A model generated the notes under the pieces. The model had not been told where the DNA came from. It worked only from the letters and a program-made list of their open reading frames with translations, and made no database searches. Made by a program: the position numbers and the translations under genes. Positions 11,174 through 23,100 of a stretch of DNA of 64,000 nucleotides are shown one piece after another. The stretch covers positions 5,439,001 to 5,503,000 of the forward strand of contig BSDZ01000004.1 of assembly GCA_030268105.1 (NCBI GenBank), in the 5' to 3' direction. Within the stretch, counting starts at the first letter, position 1. Every line of letters begins with the position of its first letter. The DNA is from Volvox africanus (lineage: Eukaryota; Chlorophyta; Chlorophyceae; Chlamydomonadales; Volvocaceae).

Positions 11174-14100
11174 ATATATAGTGTCAGTTGTACGCAAGCG
11201 CGCAGTGACGAAGATCAATCCCACATCATGTATGTAAACTAATAACTGTGTCGTCGGTGCCTTGTGGTGCATGAATTAAACTGCATGCCGCAGCGGCCAG
11301 CCTTCATGCGAAGCTGCTTCCGGGTGGCCTACGTCGGCTGCAACACTTCCCGCAGCTGCTGCCAAGGGCTCCTGAGCAGCATCACCAAGCTGACGCTCGA
11401 TACGAATCCCCAGTGTGCCGATCGGGCCAACATCTACGGGCTCCTGGTGAACGGGCAGTCTCACGAATCTTGGGACACATACATCCACGAGACGGGTACG
11501 TATTTACTTATAAAGGTTTAGGGCTTTTGACGTAGTGCACTGTAGGATTATAAGATTTTAGGTAATCTAAGTTAACGGGCTCCTCTACCGGCTAAATACA
11601 ACGAAGTCAACATGTCTCATATATGCCTGTATCCAAAGTACGTACGGGACGGAACATTCGCTCCTGTTTCGATGTGTAAATAGGTCTATCTGGCTGCGAG
11701 TGATGATAGGATTTGGTGGATTTCATTAAAATGGAATTGCTTGAATGCTCACTTGCGTTCCTACAGGCTATGAGCTGAAAATCTACAACCTGCAGATGAG
11801 CAATGCCACCTTCCCTGGCAGCTTAATTTGCGTCCTTGGCTATCCAGAATGCTCTTCCTGGGAGGATCTCTGCAAGGGCTATCCAGCGCGCAGTTGCAGG
11901 TACGTACTGAATATCTACGGCAAACATCATGATGAGTCTGCGCATCTTCCGATCGAACCTTTACATACAGAGATGAAACAGAACGCGTACGTCCGTATCT
12001 AAAACCCTAAGTCCAAACAGCATACAATTCTATCGACACATATTTCCTCTCTCACGATTCTCATGCATTCACTTGCTTGTCCTCATTCCAACCTAGCCAA
12101 TCTTTCATTCAGCTAACAATCAACCTCTATTACCCATCTTACCATGTCAGGTACGCACTTGTCGACACAAACAACTCAGTAAATTGTCCGATATGCCGAT
12201 TAAACCTGGCACAACCACCTCCGTCACCGTCGGCGCAACCATCCCCTAAATCCCCATCAATATCACCACCGTCGCCCCAGCCCCCGAGCCCCTCGCCACC
12301 GTCTCCGGCTCCTCCCAGCCCTGCACCGCCATCCCCTCTACCACCGTCGCCCCAGCCGCCGTGCCCCTCGCCACCGTCTCCGGCTCCTCCCAGCCCTGCA
12401 CCGCCATCCCCTCTACCACCGTCGCCCCAGCCCCCGAGCCCCTCGCCACCATCTTCGGCTCCTCCCAGCCCTGCACCGCCATCCCCTCTACCACCGTCGC
12501 CCCAGCCCCCGAGCCCCTCGCCACCGTCTCCGGCTCCTCCCAGCCCTGCACCGCCATCCCCTCTACCACCGTCGCCCCAGCCCCCGAGCCCCTCGCCACC
12601 GTCTCCGGCTCCTCCCAGCCCTGCACCGCCATCCCCTCTACCACCGTCGCCCCAGCCCCCGAGCCCCTCGCCACCGTCTCCGGCTCCTCCCAGCCCTGCA
12701 CCGCCATCCCCTCTACCACCGTCGCCCCAGCCCCCGAGCCCCTCGCCACCGTCTCCGGCTCCTCCCAGCCCTGCACCGCCATCCCCTCTACCACCGTCGC
12801 CCCAGCCCCCGAGCCCCTCGCCACCGTCTCCGGCTCCTCCCAGCCCTGCACCGCCATCCCCTCTACCACCGTCGCCCCAGCCCCCGAGCCCCTCGCCACC
12901 GTCTCCGGCTCCTCCCAGCCCTGCACCGCCATCCCCTCTACCACCGTCGCCCCAGCCCCCGAGCCCCTCGCCACCGTCTCCGGCTCCTCCCAGCCCTGCA
13001 CCGCCATCCCCTCTACCACCGTCGCCCCAGCCCCCGAGCCCCTCGCCACCGTCTCCGGCTCCTCCCAGCCCTGCACCGCCATCCCCTCTACCACCGTCGC
13101 CCCAGCCGCCGAGTCCCTCGCCACCGTCTCCGGCTCCTCCCAGCCCTGCACCGCCATCCCCTCTACCACCGTCGCCCCAGCCCCCGAGCCCCTCGCCACC
13201 GTCTCCGGCTCCTCCCAGCCCTGCACCGCCATCCCCTCTACCACCGTCGCCCCAGCCCCCGAGCCCCTCGCCACCGTCTCCGGCTCCTCCCAGCCCTGCA
13301 CCGCCATCCCCTCTACCACCGTCGCCCCAGCCCCCGAGCCCCTCGCCACCGTCTCCGGCTCCTCCCAGCCCTGCACCGCCATCCCCTCTACCACCGTCGC
13401 CCCAGCCCCCGAGCCCCTCGCCACCGTCTCCGGCTCCTCCCAGCCCTGCACCGCCATCCCCTCTACCACCGTCGCCCCAGCCCCCGAGCCCCTCGCCACC
13501 GTCTCCGGCTCCTCCCAGCCCTGCACCGCCATCCCCTCTACCACCGTCGCCCCAGCCCCCGAGCCCCTCGCCACCGTCTCCGGCTCCTCCCAGCCCTGCA
13601 CCGCCATCCCCTCTACCACCGTCGCCCCAGCCCCCGAGCCCCTCGCCACCGTCTCCGGCTCCTCCCAGCCCTGCACCGCCATCCCCTCTACCACCGTCGC
13701 CCCAGCCGCCGAGTCCCTCGCCACCGTCTCCGGCTCCTCCCAGCCCTGCACCGCCATCCCCTCTACCACCGTCGCCCCAGCCCCCGAGCCCCTCGCCACC
13801 GTCTCCGGCTCCTCCCAGCCCTGCACCGCCATCCCCTCTACCACCGTCGCCCCAGCCCCCGAGCCCCTCGCCACCGTCTCCGGCTCCTCCCAGCCCTGCA
13901 CCGCCATCCCCTCTACCACCGTCGCCCCAGCCCCCGAGCCCCTCTCCACCGTCTCCGGCTCCTCCCAGCCCTGCACCGCCATCCCCTCTACCACCGTCGC
14001 CCCAGCCCCCGAGCCCCTCGCCACCGTCTCCGGCTCCTCCCAGCCCTGCACCGCCATCCCCTCTACCACCGTCGCCCCAGCCCCCGAGCCCCTCGCCACC

Positions 14101-17100
14101 GTCTCCGGCTCCTCCCAGCCCTGCACCGCCATCCCCTCTACCACCGTCGCCCCAGCCCCCGAGCCCCTCGCCACCGTCTCCGGCTCCTCCCAGCCCTGCA
14201 CCGCCATCCCCTCTACCACCGTCGCCCCAGCCCCCGAGCCCCTCGCCACCGTCTCCGGCTCCTCCCAGCCCTGCACCGCCATCCCCTCTACCACCGTCGC
14301 CCCAGCCCCCGAGCTCCTCGCCACCGTCTCCGCCTCCTCCCAGCCCTGCACCGCCATCCCCTCTACCACCGTCGCCCCAGCCCCCGAGCCCCTCGCCACC
14401 GTCTCCGCCTCCTCCCAGCCCTGCACCGCCATCCCCTCTACCACCGTCGCCCCAGCCCCCGAGCCCCTCGCCACCGTCTCCGGCTCCTCCCAGCCCTGCA
14501 CCGCCATCCCCTCTACCACCGTCGCCCCAGCCCCCGAGCCCCTCGCCACCGTCTCCGGCTCCGCCCAGCCCTGCACCGCCATCCCCTCTACCACCGTCGC
14601 CCCAGCCCCCGAGCCCCTCGCCACCGTCTCCGGCTCCTCCCAGCCCTGCACCGCCATCCCCTCTACCACCGTCGCCCCAGCCCCCGAGCCCCTCTCCACC
14701 GTCTCCGGCTCCTCCCAGCCCTGCACCGCCATCCCCTCTACCACCGTCGCCCCAGCCCCCGAGCCCCTCGCCACCGTCTCCGGCTCCTCCCAGCCCTGCA
14801 CCGCCATCCCCTCTACCACCGTCGCCCCAGCCCCCGAGCCCCTCTCCACCGTCTCCGCCTCCTCCCAGCCCTGCACCGCCATCCCCTCTACCACCGTCGC
14901 CCCAGCCCCCGAGCCCCTCGCCACCGTCTCCGGCTCCTCCCAGCCCTGCACCGCCATCCCCTCTACCACCGTCGCCCCAGCCCCCGAGCCCCTCGCCACC
15001 GTCTCCGGCTCCTCCCAGCCCTGCACCGCCATCCCCTCTACCACCGTCGCCCCAGCCGCCGAGCCCCTCGCCACCGTCTCCGGCTCCTCCCAGCCCTGCA
15101 CCGCCATCCCCTCTACCACCGTCGCCCCAGCCCCCGAGCCCCTCCCCACCGTCTCCGGCTCCTCCCAGCCCTGCACCGCCATCCCCTCTACCACCGTCGC
15201 CCCAGCCCCCGAGCCCCTCGCCACCGTCTCCGGCTCCTCCCAGCCCTGCACCGCCATCCCCTCTACCACCGTCGCCCCAGCCGCCGAGCCCCTCGCCACC
15301 GTCTCCGGCTCCTCCCAGCCCTGCACCGCCATCCCCTCTACCACCGTCGCCCCAGCCCCCGAGCCCCTCGCCACCGTCTCCGGCTCCTCCCAGCCCTGCA
15401 CCGCCATCCCCTCTACCACCGTCGCCCCAGCCCCCGAGCCCCTCGCCACCGTCTCCGGCTCCTCCCAGCCCTGCACCGCCATCCCCTCTACCACCGTCGC
15501 CCCAGCCCCCGAGCCCCTCGCCACCGTCTCCGGCTCCTCCCAGCCCTGCACCGCCATCCCCTCTACCACCGTCGCCCCAGCCGCCGAGTCCCTCGCCACC
15601 GTCTCCGGCTCCTCCCAGCCCTGCACCGCCATCCCCTCTACAACCGTCGCCCCAGCCCCCGGGCCCCTCGCCACCGTCTCCGGCTCCTCCCAGCCCTGCA
15701 CCGCCATCCCCTCTACCACCGTCGCCCCAGCCCCCGAGCCCCTCGCCACCGTCTCCGGCTCCTCCCAGCCCTGCACCGCCATCCCCTCTACCACCGTCGC
15801 CCCAGCCCCCGAGCCCCTCTCCACCGTCTCCGGCTCCTCCCAGCCCTGCACCGCCATCCCCTCTACCACCGTCGCCCCAGCCCCCGAGCCCCTCTCCACC
15901 GTCTCCGCCTCCTCCCAGCCCTGCACCGCCATCCCCTCTACCACCGTCGCCCCAGCCCCCGAGCCCCTCGCCACCGTCTCCGGCTCCTCCCAGCCCTGCA
16001 CCGCCATCCCCTCTACCACCGTCGCCCCAGCCCCCGAGCCCCTCGCCACCGTCTCCGGCTCCTCCCAGCCCTGCACCGCCATCCCCTCTACCACCGTCGC
16101 CCCAGCCCCCGAGCCCCTCGCCACCGTCTCCGGCTCCTCCCAGCCCTGCACCGCCATCCCCTCTACCACCGTCGCCCCAGCCCCCGAGCCCCTCGCCACC
16201 GTCTCCGGCTCCTCCCAGCCCTGCACCGCCATCCCCTCTACCACCGTCGCCCCAGCCGCCGAGCCCCTCGCCACCGTCTCCGGCTCCTCCCAGCCCTGCA
16301 CCGCCATCCCCTCTACCACCGTCGCCCCAGCCCCCGAGCCCCTCGCCACCGTCTCCGGCTCCTCCCAGCCCTGCACCGCCATCCCCTCTACCACCGTCGC
16401 CCCAGCCCCCGAGCCCCTCGCCACCGTCTCCGGCTCCTCCCAGCCCTGCACCGCCATCCCCTCTACCACCGTCGCCCCAGCCCCCGAGCCCCTCGCCATT
16501 GTCTCCGGCTCCTCCCAGCCCTGCACCGCCATCCCCTCTACCACCGTCGCCCCAGCCCCCGAGCCCCTCGCCACCGTCTCCGCCTCCTCCCAGCCCTGCA
16601 CCGCCATCCCCTCTACCACCGTCGCCCCAGCCCCCGAGCCCCTCGCCACCGTCTCCGGCTCCTCCCAGCCCTGCACCGCCATCCCCTCTACCACCGTCGC
16701 CCCAGCCCCCGAGCCCCTCGCCACCGTCTCCGGCTCCTCCCAGCCCTGCACCGCCATCCCCTCTACCACCGTCGCCCCAGCCCCCGGGCCCCTCGCCACC
16801 GTCTCCGGCTCCTCCCAGCCCTGCACCGCCATCCCCTCTACCACCGTCGCCCCAGCCCCCGAGCCCCTCGCCACCGTCTCCGGCTCCTCCCAGCCCTGCA
16901 CCGCCATCCCCTCTACCACCGTCGCCCCAGCCCCCGAGCCCCTCTCCACCGTCTCCGCCTCCTCCCAGCCCTGCACCGCCATCCCCTCTACCACCGTCGC
17001 CCCAGCCCCCGAGCCCCTCTCCACCGTCTCCGCCTCCTCCCAGCCCTGCACCGCCATCCCCTCTACCACCGTCGCCCCAGCCCCCGAGCCCCTCGCCACC

Positions 17101-20100
17101 GTCTCCGGCTCCTCCCAGCCCTGCACCGCCATCCCCTCTACCACCGTCGCCCCAGCCCCCGAGCCCCTCGCCACCGTCTCCGGCTCCTCCCAGCCCTGCA
17201 CCGCCATCCCCTCTACCACCGTCGCCCCAGCCCCCGAGCCCCTCGCCATTGTCTCCGGCTCCTCCCAGCCCTGCACCGCCATCCCCTCTACCACCGTCGC
17301 CCCAGCCGCCGAGCCCCTCGCCACCGTCTCCGGCTCCTCCCAGCCCTGCACCGCCATCCCCTCTACCACCGTCGCCCCAGCCCCCGAGCCCCTCGCCACC
17401 ATCTCCGGCTCCTCCCAGCCCTGCACCGCCATCCCCTCTACCACCGTCGCCCCAGCCGCCGAGCCCCTCGCCACCGTCTCCAGCTCCTCTCAGCCCTTCG
17501 CCGCCATTCATTCCAATGTCGCCCCAGCCCCCGAGCCCCTCGCCACCGTCTCCAACTCCTCTCAGCCCTTCGCCGCCATTTATTCCAATGTCGCCCCAGC
17601 CCCCGAGCCCCTCGCCACCGTCTCCGGCTCCTCCCATCCCTGTTCCGCCATCCCCGCTACCACCGTCGCCCCAGCCCCCGAGCCCCTCGCCACCATCTTC
17701 GGCTCCTCCCAGCCCTGCACCGCCATCCCCTCTTCCACCGTCGCCCCAGCCCCCGAGCCCCTCGCCACCGTCTCCGGCTCCTCCCAGCCCTGTTCCGCCA
17801 TCCCCTCTACCACCGTCGCCCCAGCCCCCGAGCCCCTCGCCACCATCTTCGGCTCCTCCCAGCCCTGCACCGCCATCCCCTCTACCACCGTCGCCCCAGC
17901 CGCCGAGCCCCTCGCCACCGTCTCCGGCTCCTCCCAGCCCTGCACCGCCATCCCCTCTACCACCGTCGCCCCAGCCCCCGAGCCCCTCGCCACCGTCTCC
18001 AGCTCCTCCCAGCCCTTCGCCGCCATTCCTTCCAATGTCGCCCGAGCCCTCGAGCCCCTCGCCACCGTCTCCGGCTCCTCCCAGCCCTGCACCGCCATCC
18101 CCTCTACCACCGTCGCCCCAGCCCCCGAGCCCCTCGCCACCATCTTCGGCTCCTACCAGCCCTGCACCGCCATCCCCTCTACCACCGTCGCCCCAGCCCC
18201 CGAGCCCCTCGCCACCGTCTCCGGCTCCTCCCAGCCCTGCACCGCCATCCCCTCTACCACCGTCGCCCCAGCCCCCGAGCCCCTCGCCACCGTCTCCAGC
18301 TCCTCACAGCCCTTCGCCGCCATTCATTCCAATGTCGCCCCAGCCCTCGAGCCCCTCGCCATTGTCTCCGGCTCCTCCCAGCCCTGCACCGCCATCCCCT
18401 CTACCACCGTCGCCCCAGCCCCCGAGCCCCTCGCCACCATCTTCGGCTCCTCCCAGCCCTGCACCGCCATCCCCTCTACCACCGTCGCCCCAGCCCCCGA
18501 GCCCCTCGCCACCGTCTCCGGCTCCTCCCAGCCCTGCACCGCCATCCCCTCTACCACCGTCGCCCCAGCCCCCGAGCCCCTCGCCACCGTCTCCAGCTCC
18601 TCCCAGCCCTGCGCCGCCATTCCTTCCAATGTCGCCCCAGCCCCCGAGCCCCTCGCCACCGTCTCCGGCTCCTCCCAGCCCTGCACCGCCATCCCCTCTA
18701 CCACCGTCGCCCCAGCCCCCGAGCCCCTCGCCACCATCTTCGGGTCCTCCCAGCCCTGCACCGCCATCCCCTCTACCACCGTCGCCACAGCCCCCGAGCC
18801 CCTCGCCACCGTCTCCGGCTCCTCCCAGCCCTGCACCGCCATCCCCTCTACCACCGTCGCCCCAGCCCCCGAGCCCCTCGCCACCATCTTCGGCTCCTCC
18901 CATCCCTGTTCCGCCATCCCCTCTACCACCGTCGCCCCAGCCCCCGAGCCCCTCGCCACCGTCTCCGGCTCCTCCCAGCCCTGCACCGCCATCCCCTCTA
19001 CCACCGTCGCCCCAGCCCCCGAGCCCCTCGCCACCGTCTCCAGCTCCTCTCAGCCCTTCGCGTCCATTCATTCCAATGTCGCCCCAGCCCCCGAGCCCCT
19101 CGCCACCGTCTCCGGCTCCTCCCAGCCCTGCACCGCCATCCCCTCTACCACCGTCGCCCCAGCCGCCGAGCCCCTCGCCACCGTCTCCGGCTCCTCCCAG
19201 CCCTGCACCGCCATCCCCTCTACCACCGTCGCCCCAGCCCCCGAGCCCCTCGCCACCGTCTCCGGCTCCTCCCAGCCCTGCACCGCCATCCCCTCTACCA
19301 CCGTCGCCCCAGCCGCCGAGCCCCTCGCCACCGTCTCCGGCTCCTCCCAGCCCTGCATCGCCATCCCCTCTACCACCGTCGCCCCAGCCCCCGAGCCCCT
19401 CGCCACCGTCTCCGGCTCCTCCCAGCCCTGCACCGCCATCCCCTCTACCACCGTCGCCCCAGCCCCCGAGCCCCTCGCCACCGTCTCCAGCTCCTCACAG
19501 CCCTTCGCCGCCATTCATTCCAATGTCGCCCCAGCCCCCGAGCCCCTCGCCATTGTCTCCGGCTCCTCCCAGCCCTGCACCGCCATCCCCTCTACTACCG
19601 TCGCCCCAGCCCCCGAGCCCCTCGCCACCATCTTCGGCTCCTCCCAGCCCTGCACCGCCATCCCCTCTACCACCGTCGCCCCAGCCCCCGAGCCCCTCGC
19701 CACCGTCTCCGGCTCCTCCCAGCCCTGCACCGCCATCCCCTCTACCACCGTCGCCCCAGCCCCCGAGCCCCTCGCCACCGTCTCCAGCTCCTCCCAGCCC
19801 TGCGCCGCCATTCCTTCCAATGTCGCCCCAGCCCCCGAGCCCCTCGCCACCGTCTCCGGCTCCTCCCAGCCCTGCACCGCCATCCCCTCTACCACCGTCG
19901 CCCCAGCCCCCGAGCCCCTCGCCACCATCTTCGGGTCCTCCCAGCCCTGCACCGCCATCCCCTCTACCACCGTCGCCCCAGCCCCCGAGCCCCTCGCCAC
20001 CGTCTCCGGCTCCTCCCAGCCCTGCACCGCCATCCCCTCTACCACCGTCGCCCCAGCCCCCGAGCCCCTCGCCACCATCTTCGGCTCCTCCCATCCCTGT

Positions 20101-23100
20101 TCCGCCATCCCCTCTACCACCGTCGCCCCAGCCCCCGAGCCCCTCGCCACCGTCTCCGGCTCCTCCCAGCCCTGCACCGCCATCCCCTCTACCACCGTCG
20201 CCCCAGCCCCCGAGCCCCTCGCCACCGTCTCCGGCTCCTCCCAGCCCTGCACCGCCATCCCCTCTACCACCGTCGCCCCAGCCCCCGAGCCCCTCGCCAC
20301 CGTCTCCGGCTCCTCCCAGCCCTGCACCGCCATCCCCTCTACCACCGTCGCCCCAGCCGCCGAGCCCCTCGCCACCGTCTCCGGCTCCTCCCAGCCCTGC
20401 ATCGCCATCCCCTCTACCACCGTCGCCCCAGCCCCCGAGCCCCTCATCACCGTCTCCAGCTCCTCTCAGCCCTTCGCCGCCATTCATTCCAATGTCGCCC
20501 CAGCCCCCGAGCCCCTCGCCACCGTCTCCAGCTCCTCCCAGCCCTGCGCCGCCATTCCTTCCAATGTCGCCCCAGCCCCTGAGCCCCTCGCCAACATCTT
20601 CTTCCCCACCAAGCCTTGTACCGCCATCCAATCTACCACCGTCGCCCCAGCCCCCGAGCCCCTCGCCACCATCTCCGGCTCCTCCCAGCCCTGCACCGCC
20701 ATCCCCTCTACCACCGTCGCCCCAGCCCCCGAGCCCCTCGCCACCATCTTCGGCTCCTCCCAGCCCTGCACCGCCATCCCCTCTACCACCGTCGCCCCAG
20801 CCCCCGGGCCCCTCGCCACCGTCTCCGGCTCCTCCCAGCCCTGCACCGCCATCCCCTCTACCACCGTCGCCCCAGCCCCCGAGCCCCTCGCCACCGTCTC
20901 CAGCTCCTCCCAGCCCTTCGCCGCCATTCCTTCCAATGTCGCCCCAGCCCCCGAGCCCCTCGCCAACATCTTCTTCCCCACTAAGCCTTGTACCGCCATC
21001 CCCTCTACCACCGTCGCCCCAGCCCCCGAGCCCCTCGCCACCATCTCCGGCTCCTCCCAGCCCTGCACCGCCATCCCCTCTACCACCGTCGCCCCAGCCC
21101 CCGAGCCCCTCGCCACCATCTTCGGCTCCTCCCAGCCCTGCACCGCCATCCCCTCTACCACCGTCGCCCCAGCCCCCGGGCCCCTCGCCACCGTCTCCGG
21201 CTCCTCCCAGCCCTGCACCGCCATCCCCTCTACCACCGTCGCCCCAGCCCCCGAGCCCCTCGCCACCGTCTCCAGCTCCTCCCAGCCCTTCGCCGCCATT
21301 CCTTCCAATGTCGCCCCAGCCCCCGAGCCCCTCGCCAACATCTTCTGCCCCACCAAGCCTTGTACCGCCATCCAATCTACCACCGTCGCCCCAGCCCTCG
21401 AGCCCCTCGCCACCATCTTCGGCTCCATTAAGCCCTGCACCGCCATCCTCTCTACCACCCAGCCCATCGCTTCCGACACCACAGACCCTGAATTCGACGC
21501 CATCCCCACTTCCAGCAGTCCCATTTCCCCCTTCGCCTCAGCCCCCCAGCCCGTCTCAGTGTGCTATCTGCGTCTACATTTCCATCATTCCCCCATCTAA
21601 AACTGAATTCAACAACTCCGGAAGCGATTTATTCACTTTTGGCAATGGCGCAAACTGCTCCTTTATTAAGAATCTCGTGGTCTCCGACCTTGTCATCGCA
21701 GCTGCTGATTTCAACATCACCATTTCCGTGCCCTTTACGGAAACCGAATGCTCCTCCACATTTAGCGCTGATGATCAGATCTATCCCCTCTTGAAAATTT
21801 GTGGATCCTTCTTAAATGATGGCGTCGGCGATTTTGGGGCCCTGCAATCTCGGATTGCTGACGATCAAGGGTCATTGGAATCTTGGGTGCTTGCCCTTAC
21901 CGATGGGGTCTGTCCTTATAGCCTTAAGGGTTATTCCTTCATAGGCGACGTAGTAGCCCTTGAAGACCAATCCACAGTGTGCCTCGCCGGGCACTTCACG
22001 GAGAGCTGCTCGCCATCAGCAGATCCATCTCCGCCGTCACCAGCACCGCCATCGCCATTGCAGCCACCGATTCCACCGCCACATCCGACGCAACCAAGTC
22101 CTCCTTCACCACCGGCGCCACCGCCACCACCACCGCCACCTCCCCCCCCACCTCCTACTCCACCACCACCTCCCACATCGCCGGCACCACCGCCCGCCCC
22201 ACCGTCGCCCCCTGATCTGCCGCCTCCACAATCGCCACCGCCTTCGCCACCTATGCCACCTATGCCACCACCACCACCATCAGCACCCCCACCACCTCCC
22301 CCTCCACCGCCACCGCCGCCTCTACCACCACCACCACCACCACCACCACCACCATCAGCACCCCCACCACCTCCCCCTCCACCGCCACCGCCGCCTCTAC
22401 CACCACCACCACCACCGCCGCCGCCGCTGCCGCCACTTCCGCCTCCACCGCCGCCACAACCGCCCCCACCACCGCCGCCACCCCCGCCACCGCCGCCGCC
22501 TCCGCAACCTCCTGTCCCTCCGCCACCACCTCCATTTCCACCGCCGCCTCCTCCTCCCCCTTCTCCTCCACCACCGCCCCCACCTCCACCACCGCCCCCA
22601 CCTCCACCTCCACCACCGCCCCCACCTCCACCTCCACCTCCACCTCCACCTCCACCACCGCCCCCACCTCCACCACCGCCCCCACCTCCACCTCCACCAC
22701 CGCCCCCACCTCCACCTCCACCTCCACCTCCACCTCCACCTCCACCTCCACCTCCACCTCCACCTCCACCTCCACCTCCACCTCCACCTCCCCCACCTCC
22801 ACTGCCCCCACCTCCACCGTCCCCACCTCCACTGCCCCCACCTCCACCGTCCCCACCTCCACCCCCACCGCCGCCGCCGCCCCCACCGCCGCCGCCACTA
22901 CCGCCTCCTCCCCCCCTACCCCCACCTAATCCTTCCCCGCCTCCGCCACCTCCGCCTCCACCACCGCCACCTCCCACGCCACCACCGCCTCCTCCATTCC
23001 CGCCGTTTCCTCCACCCCCACCTCCTCCACCCCCACCGCCGCCGCCGCCTCCACTGCCGCCACTACCGCCTCCTCCCCCCCTAACCCCACCTAATCCTTC

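Larger units (their letters stand above)
17476..21440 (+). repeat. Diverged 75/72-base array with higher-order structure
   Basis: The array continues for about 53 more units, but with variant units. These include 72-base units encoding PFIPMSPQ or PFLPMSPQ, and units with SSAPP, SSGPP or IPVPP changes. Markers recur in the same order, showing larger duplications (see the 1,191- and 372-base repeats). Confidence 0.9.

Noticed and set aside
12266..17475. CRISPR-like regular repeat array
   Set aside because: Repeats are contiguous with no spacers, encode protein in frame, and the genome is eukaryotic.
12139..17637. Gly-rich minus-strand proteins of 1,832 and 1,742 codons, and later ones to 25158
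   Set aside because: They are the reverse complement of Pro/Ser codons in the repeat array; no splice context, no globular domain.
12361..21600. A second plus-strand gene of about 3,080 codons
   Set aside because: It is a frame shadow of the 75-base repeat; only the pherophorin frame joins to domain-bearing exons on both sides with correct phases.
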